Shown in pieces: positions 51,154-62,300 of a stretch of DNA of 64,000 bases. The stretch covers positions 1,426,001 through 1,490,000 of the forward strand of contig JAHDVF020000001.1 in the NCBI GenBank assembly GCA_022606425.2, in the 5' to 3' direction. This DNA comes from Lepidostoma basale. Its lineage: Eukaryota > Arthropoda > Insecta > Trichoptera > Lepidostomatidae. Under the pieces are notes generated by a model. That model saw nothing but the letters and a program-made list of their open reading frames with translations. It was not told where the DNA came from and made no database searches. Position 1 is the first letter of the stretch. Every line of letters begins with the position of its first letter. Made by a program: the position numbers and the translations under genes.

Positions 51154-52700
51154 TATGACATTAATACAACCACAAAAGATATTATTTGCGTATTTCAATG
51201 CTCAAGATTAACCTAAACCTGTTTTATAAGCTGTCAAAATAATGACTTAGCATAGACAAAATATATTTATCTTGATTATTAAAATTTCTTTGTAAAAGTT
51301 ATGTGTGTAAATAATGAAATTAGAAAAAAAAAATACATAATGAAACTTAAAAAATATATATTTATTGTAAAATTGGTTCAATTCCACTTGTTCTTCCAGT
51401 TCCAACCGGTTTGGGCAGCTTGCTTCTATATTCTTTTCAATTTAGAAGACATATCGTAACTAGAGAAGAAATAGAAAAAGTTTTATAAAGGAAACACCAA
51501 CATATTTTAATTTTACGCCACTTTTTAAAAAATTATTTTTTACACAATTCCGGCCGGTTTCGCTCCAAGCAGAACTTCCTCAGGGTAACAAAATGAACTG
51601 TAATAAAATATATATAAATTATAGAGAAACTGTTATCTATTTTGATTCTTCTAATAGTCCTGTGTCAGGTCAGTGCCGTCTTGGTAGTGGTAAATAGTAT
51701 TTCGAGACAACATGGTCGTGCCGACGTTGGTAGTCACTGTGGCATTCACCACAGTGTTTTCTTAGAAAGTTTTATTGGAGTGGTTTTTCCTGATCTCCTT
51801 CTTATGAGTTAATTTTCCCTGGCTGGTGGGTCTCGGTTTTCTGGTGCCAAAAATACCCCACACGTCATATCCCTATCTACTATGACCCTGATGATAAAGT
51901 TACATTGCTTGGAGCCCGCGCGATCACGAGGACTACTTTAGGATGTCAAGGAGTAAGATTTACTGGAAAACTTCCTGTCGTCATACAAGATGGCATTTCA
52001 AAGGTACAATAAGCCTTCTAGTAGGATATGCCCCACCATGTGGTATTTCCAGTCATTTCGTTATTTTGATTATTAATAATAAATTTGAACTACAAAATAA
52101 ATTACGCTTATTTTTTATTTTTATAAAACAAAAATCCATAAATATCACCGAAGTGCATAGTTATCACAAAAGTATTAATTCGAAACTAAAAAAGGTTGGT
52201 GAAGTACGTAACAACGAAAAAAATTCTTACAGTACAATAAATGTAAAAAAAAAACAAGATGTCTCTGAAAAAATATCTAAAATATTATATGAACACCTTT
52301 GCCATTATTATGTTGTGTGTTTCACAACAAATGTATTTTCAGGATTGATGTATCGTTCTTAACAAAATAATGAGTGGATAAAATATATTGGAAGGGTAAA
52401 TTTTTGTATTTTGTGGACGGAGAATGAATTAATAATCGATAGTGATGGCTAAAATAACCTATTGATCTGATGATGCAAAATCTTCCAACTTGATTGTCTA
52501 ACTTCGTAATTGTTCCCGAGAAAACATTTTTGTCCATCAATAAGATAATTTTCATTCATATAAATTTAAGTGATATTTTTTTTATCCGCGAATTTCATAA
52601 ATACATTTTTGATCTAGGAAAATAATCAAAATAAAGCAATTTATGAATTAGGTAGGTACTAAAAACATGGAGAACGAAACATGGAGTAAGCGTAGCCATA
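51154..52700. other. Intergenic region between divergent MTIF3 and RpS2
   Basis: 51520-51600 contains CCGGCCGGTTTCGCTCC in a repeat-like context. 51655-52000 is GC-richer; a frame at 51801-51999 (IYYDPDDKVTLLGARAITRT, TLGCQGVRFTGKLPVV, then a possible GT donor) looks protein-like but matches nothing I know. The 140-codon frame at 51943-52362 is AT-rich and unconvincing. No gene is called. Confidence 0.35.
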
Positions 52701-52719
52701 TCAAAGTTATAAAACGACG

Positions 52720-52777
52720 CGTTCTCTAGGTTTTGGCCTTATTATTTCCGGTTCGTGCGTTCATCACCTTGTTCTAC
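52720..52777 (+). promoter_or_regulatory. RpS2 5' noncoding exon (approximate start)
   Basis: A GT donor GTGAGT at 52778 follows CATCACCTTGTTCTAC; the matching acceptor is TATATTGTAG at 53100, one base before the start codon. CCTTATTATTTCC upstream is a possible pyrimidine-rich (TOP-like) start. The transcription start itself is not defined by sequence. Confidence 0.5.
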
Positions 52778-52956
52778 GTGAGTAAAGAGTATAATTTTTA
52801 ATTCTAAATTTAAAGAATTTCCAAATATTTTTATCAAGTTATCGCTGTTGTACGAGTGCGCGTTCTTTCAAAACACGAGATGCGGATTTTTAGTTCTTAA
52901 ATTCTCTTATTTACTAATGTTTTTAAATACCAAAGAGTCACCACGTGTCTTTCAAT

Positions 52957-53028
52957 ATGATGATAAAATTCCCAAAACATTCGCGGTTTCCACCGGAGAG
53001 TCAATCAGTGACGGCAGTTTATGTCTGA
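52957..53028 (+). ncRNA. SNORD14: U14-like C/D box snoRNA in RpS2 intron 1
   Basis: C box ATGATGA (52957-52963) and D box CTGA (53025-53028) are 72 nt apart. Between them CATTCGCGGTTTC (52978-52990) is the perfect complement of GAAACCGCGAATG, the conserved 5' segment of insect 18S rRNA that U14 domain A binds. From memory, Drosophila U14 genes lie at 30E, the location of RpS2 (sop), so the host gene seems conserved. U14 acts in 18S pre-rRNA cleavage. A strong terminal stem is not obvious. Released by debranching of the intron. Confidence 0.88.
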
Positions 53029-53101
53029 TTTAACCAATGATCATTTATTTTGTTTTGTTTGTATGTGACACTTTTCTAATTATGTTTTTATATATTGTAG
53101 A

Positions 53102-54175
53102 ATGGCGGACGCTGCTCCTGCCGCTGGACGTGGTGGATTCCGTGGGGGTTTCGGTTCACGTGGAGGAGACCGCGGGCGGGGCGGACCTCGTGGCCGAGGA
53201 CGTGGTAGAGGTCGCGGTCGTGGACGCGGAAAGGAAGACCAGAAGGAATGGGTCCCTGTAACCAAGCTGGGTCGCTTGGTCCGCGATGGAAAGATTCTGA
53301 AGCTGGAAGAAATTTACCTTTTCTCCCTGCCAATCAAAGAGTCCGAAATCATCGATTTCTTCATCGGCGGCGCCGACCTGAAGGACGAGGTTTTGAAGAT
53401 CATGCCTGTGCAGAAGCAGACTCGCGCCGGTCAGCGTACTCGTTTCAAGGCTTTCGTGGCTATCGGAGATAGCAAGGGACACATTGGCTTGGGCGTTAAG
53501 TGCAGCAAGGAAGTGGCCACCGCTATCCGAGGTGCCATCATTCTGGCCAAGCTCTCCGTTGTCCCCGTTCGTCGTGGTTATTGGGGAAACAAGATTGGCA
53601 AGCCCCATACTGTACCTTGCAAGGTAAATTAAAACTTTGAATACACTTTTTATTTTATTGAAGTTGATTTTAATTTTATGATTTTCTTTAAATTAATTGT
53701 AGAACATTTTCATGATGATACAAATTTTTATACATTCGTGGTTTCCACTGTAGAGCAATGCTCAATGTCAGCTGCAATGCGTCTGATTTTTAAACTGCAC
53801 TTGACTTTACATATAAAGCATATTTTGGTGAGCTCACTGGAGTTTTTTTTTTTGTTATTCCAGGTAACTGGCAAGTGTGGCTCTGTGTCGGTGCGTCTTA
53901 TTCCTGCACCCAGAGGAACCGGTATTGTGTCCGGACCTGTCCCTAAGAAGCTACTTCAAATGTCTGGTATCGAGGACTGCTACACATCTGCTCGAGGCTC
54001 GACTGCTACTCTGGGAAACTTCGCCAAGGCAACCTATGCCGCTATCGCCAAAACGTACGCCTTCCTCACACCCGACTTGTGGAGGGACCTGCCTCTAGGC
54101 AAAACTCCTTACCAAGAGTTTGCTGAGTATTTGGCTAAACCGCAGAAGGTTCTTCGTTTTGCTGATAATGTTTAA
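53102..54175 (+). CDS. RpS2: 40S ribosomal protein S2 (uS5), 277 aa
   Basis: Component of the small ribosomal subunit near the mRNA entry site. Coding exons 53102-53623 and 53864-54175 with GT-AG junction; a noncoding first exon ends at 52777. Residues 9-42 are RG/RGG-rich ([18 protein letters not shown] and further), a target of arginine methylation in the family. Then comes the S5 N-domain (~85-150: [40 protein letters not shown]) and the C-terminal S5 fold ([20 protein letters not shown]). Length agrees with other insects. Codon use is GC-leaning relative to flanks, as expected for a highly expressed gene. Both introns carry U14-like snoRNAs. Confidence 0.98.
53712..53786 (+). ncRNA. SNORD14: U14-like C/D box snoRNA in RpS2 intron 2
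   Basis: C box ATGATGA (53712-53718), D box CTGA (53783-53786), 75 nt. Guide CATTCGTGGTTTC (53733-53745) differs from the intron 1 copy by one C-to-T, which still pairs as a G-U wobble with 18S rRNA. The two copies align along their length (ACATTCG.GGTTTCCAC, GTCTGATTT) but differ before the D box, so the second guide region may have diverged. Paralogue of 52957-53028. Confidence 0.85.
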
Positions 54176-54185
54176 ATACACACCC

Positions 54186-54191
54186 AATAAA
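54186..54191 (+). terminator. RpS2 polyadenylation signal
   Basis: AATAAA 11 nt after the stop codon, followed by an AT-rich stretch; short 3' UTR typical of ribosomal-protein genes. Confidence 0.7.
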
Positions 54192-54338
54192 CGTGAATTG
54201 ACAACCTGAACTATGTTTTAATTTATCCATTTCTGAAGAATGAGGACCGATTTTCCTTTAAAATTACAACGCATTACTGCGGCATGACAAAACTTATATC
54301 CCTTTTGCTGCATTTTGTTGGCTTTGAAGATTAGTAAA

Positions 54339-54587
54339 TGAAGACTACACGGGAAAAACAAGGAATGTCGGTAGAAGGTTAATTTGAATAAATTGAGAAT
54401 AAAGCTAATCAAAGTCTATATATTTCTTAGCAATTAGCAATCGATTATCTGGCCATAGTTGGTGACAGATGATTTTTGAATATGAGAATTTTACTGTGGA
54501 TAGATGCGTACAAATGCTGCTAGATGGCATTATTACATTTATTTTGAATTTTAACTGACATTCCTTGTTTTTCCCCCGTAGTCTTCA
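54339..54587. repeat. Inverted-repeat element downstream of RpS2
   Basis: Arms of about 33 bp (GAAGACTACACGGGAAAAAC ... at 54339-54371 and its complement at 54555-54587) with two or three mismatches enclose 183 bp. Possibly a MITE; no other copy in the window. Confidence 0.55.
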
Positions 54588-54984
54588 AATGTGGTAGAGC
54601 TATTTCCAATTCCCACCAGCCTCCCATAGGAAAAGGCCTCCTTTCAAAAATAATGGAATTTCTTTTGTATTTTACAATTCCAATATCGACTGGCCTTGTC
54701 AACAGACACCCTAAATTGGCTATTGACCTATTTCAAGAGGGACACCTTGAACCATGCAGATTAAATCCCTGCACAGATACTGTATTTCACCACTACTATT
54801 ATAATCACGCTTAAAAATAATCATTTCCAGCATATGATATCTTTCATATTAGTCCCAATAAGATGGTACTAGAATTATAATACTTACAATTTTCTGTTAG
54901 AAAGGTAAGGTTCCTTCGGTAATTCTATCCATTATAATAGTTTTTCCCTTTGAACTAACATGTATTCAAATAAAGCTTATTTTA

Positions 54985-55290
54985 TACTGGAGAATTCGAG
55001 ATCTATACCAGGACATCAGCATAGATAAGTTTATTAAAATGAATAGATAGCGTTGACTAAGGCATTTGCACCACATGGGGGATTCGGAACCCGCAAAGAG
55101 TTGTTTAACAACCCAGTAGGGTTAAGAAGTGTCAGTAGACCGAAACTGTGATGGTTGGATAGTCTTGTGGTAATCTGTTGGGGTCCTAGGGCGGCAAAAT
55201 TGGAAAGTGGTAGCCAGAGACAGGACAGGTCAAAAACATTTATTGGAGGAAACTAAGGCCCACATACAATAAGTATAGTAACGCTGAGCG
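54985..55290 (+). mobile_element. Non-LTR retrotransposon, RT C-terminus
   Basis: Reads IRDLYQDISIDKFIKMNR, RHLHHMGDSEPAKS, SVSRPKLRWLDSL, NWKVVARDRTGQKHLLEETK then AHIQ in shifting frames: the GRP.LRW.D......W..VA.DR..W..L.EEAKAH tail. Related to 12645-12905. Confidence 0.75.
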
Positions 55291-55549
55291 TGATGATGAC
55301 AGGACATTGGAATGCTGGGTAATATATTTCGGTCTTTCCATACAGAAACAAGGTGAGTCTAGGAGAAACATTCATAGTTAAGCTACTGTTGAATAGGAAA
55401 TATACCCTTATAGAAATATTTCAAGTACGGAGGGTTTAAATCTTCATATTCAATATAAAAATACAGATTATTAATATTAAAATTATTTTATTACGTAAAA
55501 ATTTATAAACTAAAATAAAGAAAATGTATAGTTTATTTAATTGCGATTT

Positions 55550-58500
55550 TCACGATCCAAACTCTTTTAGTTCTTTTTCAAACAGCTGAATGGTATGATC
55601 ACAAACATCTTCCAAGTCTTCCAGACCTTTGTTCAAGATTTCTACTGCATTATGTTTATAGGTTTGTATTCTAAAATGCATCTTGGTTTCTGCAGGATGA
55701 GGGACAGTGTAGCCACAAAACTGCACTTCTGGGCTGCAATATGAAAGAAATATTACAATACACATTATTTTAAAAATAGATTAAATGCAAAACACAAAAT
55801 TATTATTACTTTGTAACCACTACTAGTTAGTTGGAAAAAATCTTTAATAGTATTCAGTATTTCATTTATTGTTTCTTTAACAATGATGTAAAATACCATA
55901 TTAAATAATGAAAACATCAGTTTCCTAGAAGTTTTATTATATTTTATGGGAATTACATGTTTTGCCCTTCTAAGGCATTATCAAATGTCATCGTTGTTTG
56001 ATAATGCTTAAGAAGGGCGAAACATGTTATTCCCATAAAATATAATAAAACTTCTAGAAAACTGACGTTTTCATTCTTATCAATTATTCAGTATTTTAAA
56101 TTATTAACTTGTTTCTTGAACAATGATGTAAAACTTCAAATTAACTTATTGATGGTTGTGGTTTTTATTTTGTAAAACTTCATTATGAAACCTTATTTTT
56201 CGAAAATTACCTTGGACTTATTCACATTCATCATCAAATCGTATCGCTTGCATACCTCATGCATACTAGACACTTGGGGTTGTAGTTCATGTTCGTTGTC
56301 TGCAAGTAGCACAGCGTCGTCCGCATACAACAAACTTTCATTTTTCATTTTTGCACCTGCATCCAACCATTTCAGCTCTTTCATACACTTGTCCATATAT
56401 AGATTAAACAACCATGGGGACATTGCACACCCCTGTTTGACACCTTTATTGATATCAAACTAGGCTGTAAGATCTCCATTTACTCTTACACTAGCGTGCT
56501 TTGCGTGTATAGCGATGTGATTGTCGTGATCAGTTTTGTGCTTATTCCATATTCAGACAATATTTCCCACAACTTAACTCTTATCTACACGATCATATGT
56601 ATTTTACAAACGCACATAAGAGTTTACGGTTTTTGGCCAGAAACTTCTCTGTCACTGTACGAAGTGCAAAAATTTGATCCATACATCCTCTGCCATCCAT
56701 AAAGGCGCTTTGCACATCCCAAACTCTATCACTCGTTATCTTTCTTACTCTTTTTAATAAAATTCTGCCATTTACTTTACCAATGACACTCAAAATAATA
56801 ATAGCTCTGTAGTTTCCACATTCCATGAGACCTTTTTCCTTTGTACAGAGGAATGATTACTGCTCTCCTCCAGTCAAGTGGGGTATATCCTTCTTCTAAA
56901 CATTGGTTAAACAGTTTACATATCCATGCAGAAACTACTTCACCATCGTTATTGATAAATTCAATAGCGATGCAGTCATACCCTACAGCTTTTCCATTTT
57001 TCATTGCTTTCACGGATCTTTCTATTTGTACTGTATTGCCATTTATACATCTCACACTTACATCAGTTCTAATGCTTTCATCATCACTCGTATCACCACC
57101 ATACATTTCCTTAAAATACTCCTCTCTTGTACGAGCTTACTTTCCGTTAACATTCTTCCCTCACTATCCAAAATTGCTTTCACACATCCGCTATCAGGAG
57201 GATTTTGGGCTTTCTTCACTTTTTTTAAAAACATTTTTATATTGTCCTGGAAGTGATTCGTCATTTTTAATCCTTCCTCCTTCAGCTTCTCTTTTTACGT
57301 TCTCACCACCGACTTCACTCTAGTCTTGCATACTTTATACAGATTTTTTGCTCTTTAAAATTTTTGGATATTATTCTTGTTTATTGAGATTTCATACTCA
57401 GCCACGCATCCTTTTTTTCTCTGACCGCACTCTTTACTTCGTCATTCCACCATGCATCCCCTTTCCTTCTCCCTTGTTTACAAATACCACACGATTCTTT
57501 TGCTGCTTCACACAAACATTCCTTTAAGTACTCTCAGGTATCGTCAACTCGTTTTTTTCGTTCACTTTTCTTATGAAGTTATCTCTTACGTCATTGTTTT
57601 GTAGTTTTTCAACTTTGACTCGAGTTGGTGCGGCCACCGTTTTGCTTCAGAGATAACTGTTTTGGCCAAAACAATACGATCCTTCAACCTAATTTAATGT
57701 TTAAATGAGTTGAAAGTCATTGACAACAAAGAAAGAGGAAAAATGGATTTACTACGATAACTCTAAGCGTATAAAGGATGGTTACCGAAAGGTTTACCCG
57801 GTCCATCATTGGCAAAGCGCCATATTCATAGTTCGAATATTATGCTGGTACCTGGTGGGATCAAAAGGGGGTGGTCTACTATGAGCTGCTGAAACCATCT
57901 GAAACTATCACTGGAGATCGTTATCGACTCCTGTGTGCTATTCAGCAAAAACTACTAGAATGGGACAATGGATATGACAAAATGATACTGCAGCAAGACA
58001 ATGCCAGGCCCCATGGCGAGGTGCTACCACACCCGCCATATTCGCCAGAGATTGTTCCTTCTGACTACCATTTGTTCTGATCGATGCAATCAGCACTTAT
58101 TTGTACCCGCTTCACTTCTTGCCCGAAAGATGGTCAAAGGTTGTAGCTTCAGATGGAGAATACTTCAAATGAAATCAGTTTGTATCTTCGTATTCAAAAA
58201 AAGATGTTTTTTTTCCTCAAAAACGGTCAAGACTTATACAAGTACCCGATAATTATTAACAAAAAATCAATGCAGCAATTAATGCTTCATATAATGCAAT
58301 GCCCGGATTCCCTAGTCATGTTCACCGAAGAGGATCTGGATCGACCATCTAGAAGGACGGTTTGGGCTAAACGGCGGTAAACTTCTGGGCCAGTGAAATA
58401 TAGACCCACTACTACCATTAACACAAGAAAAAAAAATTCGATGTATTTTTTTATTTTCATTCATTAAGAATGTCACAGATTTGATAATGAAAGGCAAAAC

Positions 58501-59032
58501 GTTTCACTCCCATAAAAAATATCAAACTTCTAGAAAACCGTGTTTTCAATAATTCCTGTTAAATATTCAAAACATATTCATATGTGTATGTACTTACTAT
58601 CGAGAGATGATACATTTCAAAGCATTTCCGAGCGTGTGTCCCTCATCTTGAAAAACAAATGTGCGACATGTTTGGTTATTGTCTTCATCCCCAGGCAACT
58701 AAAATAATGTATACAGGTTAATAATTAATTTAACATTGTGTTGTATATTTAATTGAATTTTGAATTTAATTTGGATTTCAATTCAGATAAGTACAATAAA
58801 TACAAGTGAAACAAAGTTTTATTTTAATTTCATCAAATTTCCTCATACACAAGGGATATTTTTCTTCTTCCTGAAAGCTAAATATTCTTGATCATGTGAA
58901 TCAATAGAAATATGATTGAATTAAACATAATAAATATAAGTAAAACAAAATAAAAAAATATGTAAGTTTGGGCAAACGTTTGAATGATTAAGGTTCACTA
59001 ATGAAGAGGTAACTCACTTCAGAAATAAGCAT
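55550..59032 (-). CDS. POLR1D: RNA polymerase I and III subunit AC19, 3 exons, 99 aa
   Basis: Shared subunit of RNA polymerases I and III; pairs with AC40 (POLR1C) to nucleate core assembly in the nucleus. Exons 59018-59032, 58598-58698, 55550-55733, GT-AG with consistent phases. The protein starts MLISE, then LPGDEDNNQTCRTFVFQDEG, HTLGNALKCIISRYPEVQFC, GYTVPHPAETKMHFRIQTYK. This holds the L-type alpha-motif (EGHTLGN) and the FCGY.VPHP signature of AC19 rather than the pol II paralogue RPB11. It is shorter than the human protein (N-terminal tail nearly absent). AATAAA (complement of 55532-55537) lies just after the stop. The 2.9-kb second intron holds a LINE RT core and a mariner relic. Shares a promoter region with ALG5. 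Confidence 0.95.
55863..56084. mobile_element. Palindromic element family A with 12-bp TSD, POLR1D intron 2
   Basis: A 222-bp fold-back, CATTTATTGTTTCTTTAACA to the inverted CGTTTTCATTCTTATCAA. TATTCAGTATTT flanks it at 55851-55862 and 56085-56096. A second independent 12-bp duplication for the family (compare 29388-29627). Confidence 0.85.
56190..57600 (-). mobile_element. LINE reverse-transcriptase core, broken, in POLR1D intron 2
   Basis: Reading 3' to 5' along the plus strand: GDAWWNDEVKSAVREKKDAW (linker), ERSVKAMKNGKAVGYDCIAI, LDWRRAVIIPLYKGK, GNYRAIIILSVIGKV, RVWDVQSAFMDGRGCMDQIF, SPWLFNLYMDKCMKELKW, ESLLYADDAVLLADNEHELQ. These are RT motifs in order; YADD is the catalytic box. At least three frameshifts and a deletion between motifs. 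It is the only RT core in the window and could be the body of LINE family T, which supplies only C-termini elsewhere; that link is inference. It lies in the same sense as the host gene. Confidence 0.85.
57731..58080 (+). mobile_element. Mariner transposase relic, catalytic region, POLR1D intron 2
   Basis: EEKWIYYDNSKRIKDG, then WDQKGVVYYELLKPSETITG, DRYRLLCAIQQKLLE, MILQQDNARPH, HPPYSPEIVPSDYHLF. The family is plain (WDQ.GVVYYELL..., QDNARPH, PYSPD..PSDYHLF). The first catalytic Asp (DEKW) is E and the third (SPD) is E here, so it is inactive even apart from frameshifts. Confidence 0.85.
58440..58545. mobile_element. Palindromic family A remnant, POLR1D intron 2
   Basis: GATTTGATAATGAAAGGCAAAACGTTTCACTCCCATAA and AACTTCTAGAAAACCGTGTT in a single arm; diverged. 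Confidence 0.5.
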
Positions 59033-59322
59033 TTTGAATAGTATATAATAAATAAGAAGGAAACGTCGAGTGTATTAAATGAAGGCACATGTAAAACACG
59101 ATACAAGTGACAGAAAGTCTGACAGATCAGTTATTGCCAGAACTTAAAATTGAAATATTTTGTTATAAATGTTCTATGGCAATTGGGCGAATGCATTTTT
59201 TAACTGTCAAATTTCCGGACGTGGCTTTTGTGACATTTGTAGTCCGTGGCTTTTTGACATTTCGTTTGTGCTAGCGGAGGTTATGTTTGTTAAATTTACA
59301 GAGTTATAGAAAAAAATATAAA
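59033..59322. promoter_or_regulatory. Shared divergent promoter of POLR1D and ALG5
   Basis: Only 290 bp separate the two start codons. No TATA box is well placed; CGTGGCTTTT.TGACATTT occurs twice (about 59219-59262). A 9-codon-long uORF (59283-59309, ATG to TAG) lies before the ALG5 start if transcription begins upstream of it. Confidence 0.6.
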
Positions 59323-62300
59323 ATGTTCTATTTGCAATTAACAACGGTATTTATTTATGGAGCATGTTTGGCAATATCTGCCTTTATATTGGTTTGTAAA
59401 TGAACACTATTACTCTGTCAAATATTTAGTTAAGGATGTTTCTATTTTAAACATTTATTTGTATATTTCAGATGTGCATAATAATTTTAGTTTTAACAAA
59501 ACCATATCCGAAAATTATAAGGCATAAAGAAGAGAAATATTTTAAAGATGTGAATTCTGGAGAAGATGTACAATTTCCTTCTTTGTCAGATCCTCCATCA
59601 ATACAATTGAGTGTTGTAGTTCCCGCATATGATGAAGAAGTACGGTGTAAGTAAATTCTTTAATGATTGGATGGCTATGCATTTTTGTTATTTGTTACTT
59701 ACATATTTATTATCGATATATGTTATGTTTTAGTACCTCCTATGCTTGATGAGAGTTTAGATTACTTGGAGAGCAGGGTAAAGGAGAATTCGAATTTTAA
59801 ATATGAAATTATTGTGGTGAGCGATGGAAGCCGCGATAAAACTGTGTCCGTAGCCAGCGACTATGCCAGGAAGTATGGCACAGACAAAGTTAGGGTTTTG
59901 AATCTCATCGAAAACAGAGGGAAGGGAGGAGCTGTCCGATTGGTAACTCTTTCTTTAAAATTCATATTTAGAATTATTGAAAATTGCTTAGATAAAATGC
60001 TGTTTCATTATTTTAATCAATAAGTAAAAAAAGGTATTCCATGTAATCAAATAGTGTTTTAATTTAATTAAAATGTGAATTTACATCACAAAAGTGATGA
60101 ATATGAAATAAACATTCCAATCCTTTTTTCATATGTGATTCTGTGACTTTGATTAATATTTAATTTAATAAGCACAGAGCATTGGCATTGGCTCTGGTGT
60201 TTAATATTAAATTAATTTGTGTAAATATTTATATTTTCCAGGGAGTCATGAGTTCAAGAGGTGCTTTCATACTTTTTGCTGATGCTGATGGTGCTACAAA
60301 ATTCTCAGATTTCTCGAAATTGGAAGGGAGTGTTACCAAGTATTGCGGAAAGAATTATATCAAAGAGCTTGAGTTGGCTGCTGAGAAAACAGCAATTGCC
60401 ATTGGCTCTAGGGCTCATCTAGAAGATGAATCTATTGCGTCCAGGAGTATGTTTAGGTATGTTTAATGGTTACTTTAATTTGTTTGTCATGGCGTCAGTA
60501 TTAACAAAATACATAGGGATTAGTTAATTAGACATATTATTGAAATTTCAGTATTATTTCAACTTTGTAATTATTTTAAGTGATCCTATTAAGTATAATT
60601 TTAATTTTGTTTACATTCTCACCAGGTAATAATAAAAATGGAACACTATCTTTTTGAAATATACTTACAATTAGTTATTATTTTATATTCTCTGGATTTC
60701 CGAATGTACTAAATGATTCTTCCTTAATTAAACAGGTTAATTACACATCCCTTATTAAATTCAGTGTCATTATTCTTTTTTAAATTCATTTTGTCAATCT
60801 GCTTATATAATTTAAAGTGAAAAGTTTTTATTTCGTAACATTATTATTGTGTTTTTAAGTTTATCTTGAACATATGTTTTTACAGGACTGTTTTGATGTA
60901 TGGATTCCATTTTTTGGTTTGGTTATTTGCTGTTCGTGGTATCAAGGATACGCAGTGTGGTTTTAAACTATTGACAAGACAGGCTGCAAGAATATGTTTC
61001 CTGAACATGCACGTAGAACGATGGTTTGTTTTATTGATTATTTAATTTTGGTTTTTGTTTAAATATTATATGTAAATTCATTAATTAGTCAGTGCAAAAA
61101 TCTTTGTGCACCACTGATTTATTTATTTAAGAACCAACTGGTTATATTCTTGACCTAGTTTCTATAGGGTATTATACAAAAACGAGTGAGTCAGATTGGT
61201 GTTTAAGTAAACAAATTTTATATAGTATTATAAATATAGTAAATCAGTTAATATTATTTCTTGCAAAAAAGTTGCATATTGTTTCTTGTTCAATGATATA
61301 AAACTAATTAAATATTGATATAAATATATATTTTTTAGAAATTATATTATAGTATATTTTATGGAAGTAATTTTTTTTGCCTTGCTAGGGCATTATCAAA
61401 TGTTTGATAATGCCCTAGCAAGGTGAAACACGTGATTCCCATAAAATGTGATTAATCTTCTAGATCAGCAGTGTTATCATTAATATTGAATTTAAAAAAA
61501 GTTGTTGCTCCATATAAATGTATGAATTCATCATTTTTTATTGGACTGTATATGAGAGTCTAAATGGTACATTTCCAAATTATTATCTAATTACAGTGGG
61601 ACCTCTCATAATGAGAATAATTCGTTCCAGAATCTTACTCGTTATGTGAAACACTCATTAAGCGAAACAGTTTTTCCCATATAAATCAATGTAAAATACG
61701 ATAATGCATTCCATGCCAAAATGAATTCTCAATTTTTTATTTTCTACATTTATTCAAATAAAATTACATGCTTATAAATTGTTAAGGAGAGTAACATACG
61801 ATTTGCAAAAAGCAATAAGAAAATCAAAATAACTAATAATTTTTTTTTACTAATTAAATTAGTTTTTTACATTTGTTTTTGCCTACGCTTCAAAATTTGG
61901 TGAAAATTTGACACAGCATTATCATTGAATACATTTGTAGTACGCATAGCCACCTCCTGATTAGAGTGATCCTTCTCAATGTACGGTGCAAGAAATGCTT
62001 TCAGCATTTCTCTTATTACGCCAGAAGATTGTTGCTCTGCTACTTCCTCCTTCTCCACTAACAAAATCTCCACCCGACTCTATCGCATGCCTGATGCCTA
62101 ACATCATCCCAAGTGAGGCCTGTTGCTTTAACCTCGTCCTGCAGAGTTCTTCACCAGGTGGCTCTAGGTCTGCCTTGCTTTCTCTTTCCCCTGATAGGAG
62201 ACTAGTCTAGTACGCCCTGAGCGATGCAGACTGGGTTCTGTCTCAGAGTGTGACCGATCCAGTGCCATTTGCGTCTAGCGACTTGTTCTCTAATTGGCTT

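Noticed and set aside
51943..52362. 140-codon plus-strand frame upstream of RpS2
   Set aside because: Has an ATG but the last 100 codons are AT-driven Lys/Asn/Ile-rich sequence without motif; the first part is better read in another frame.
53156..53608. 150-codon minus-strand frame across RpS2
   Set aside because: Antisense shadow of a codon-biased ribosomal-protein exon.
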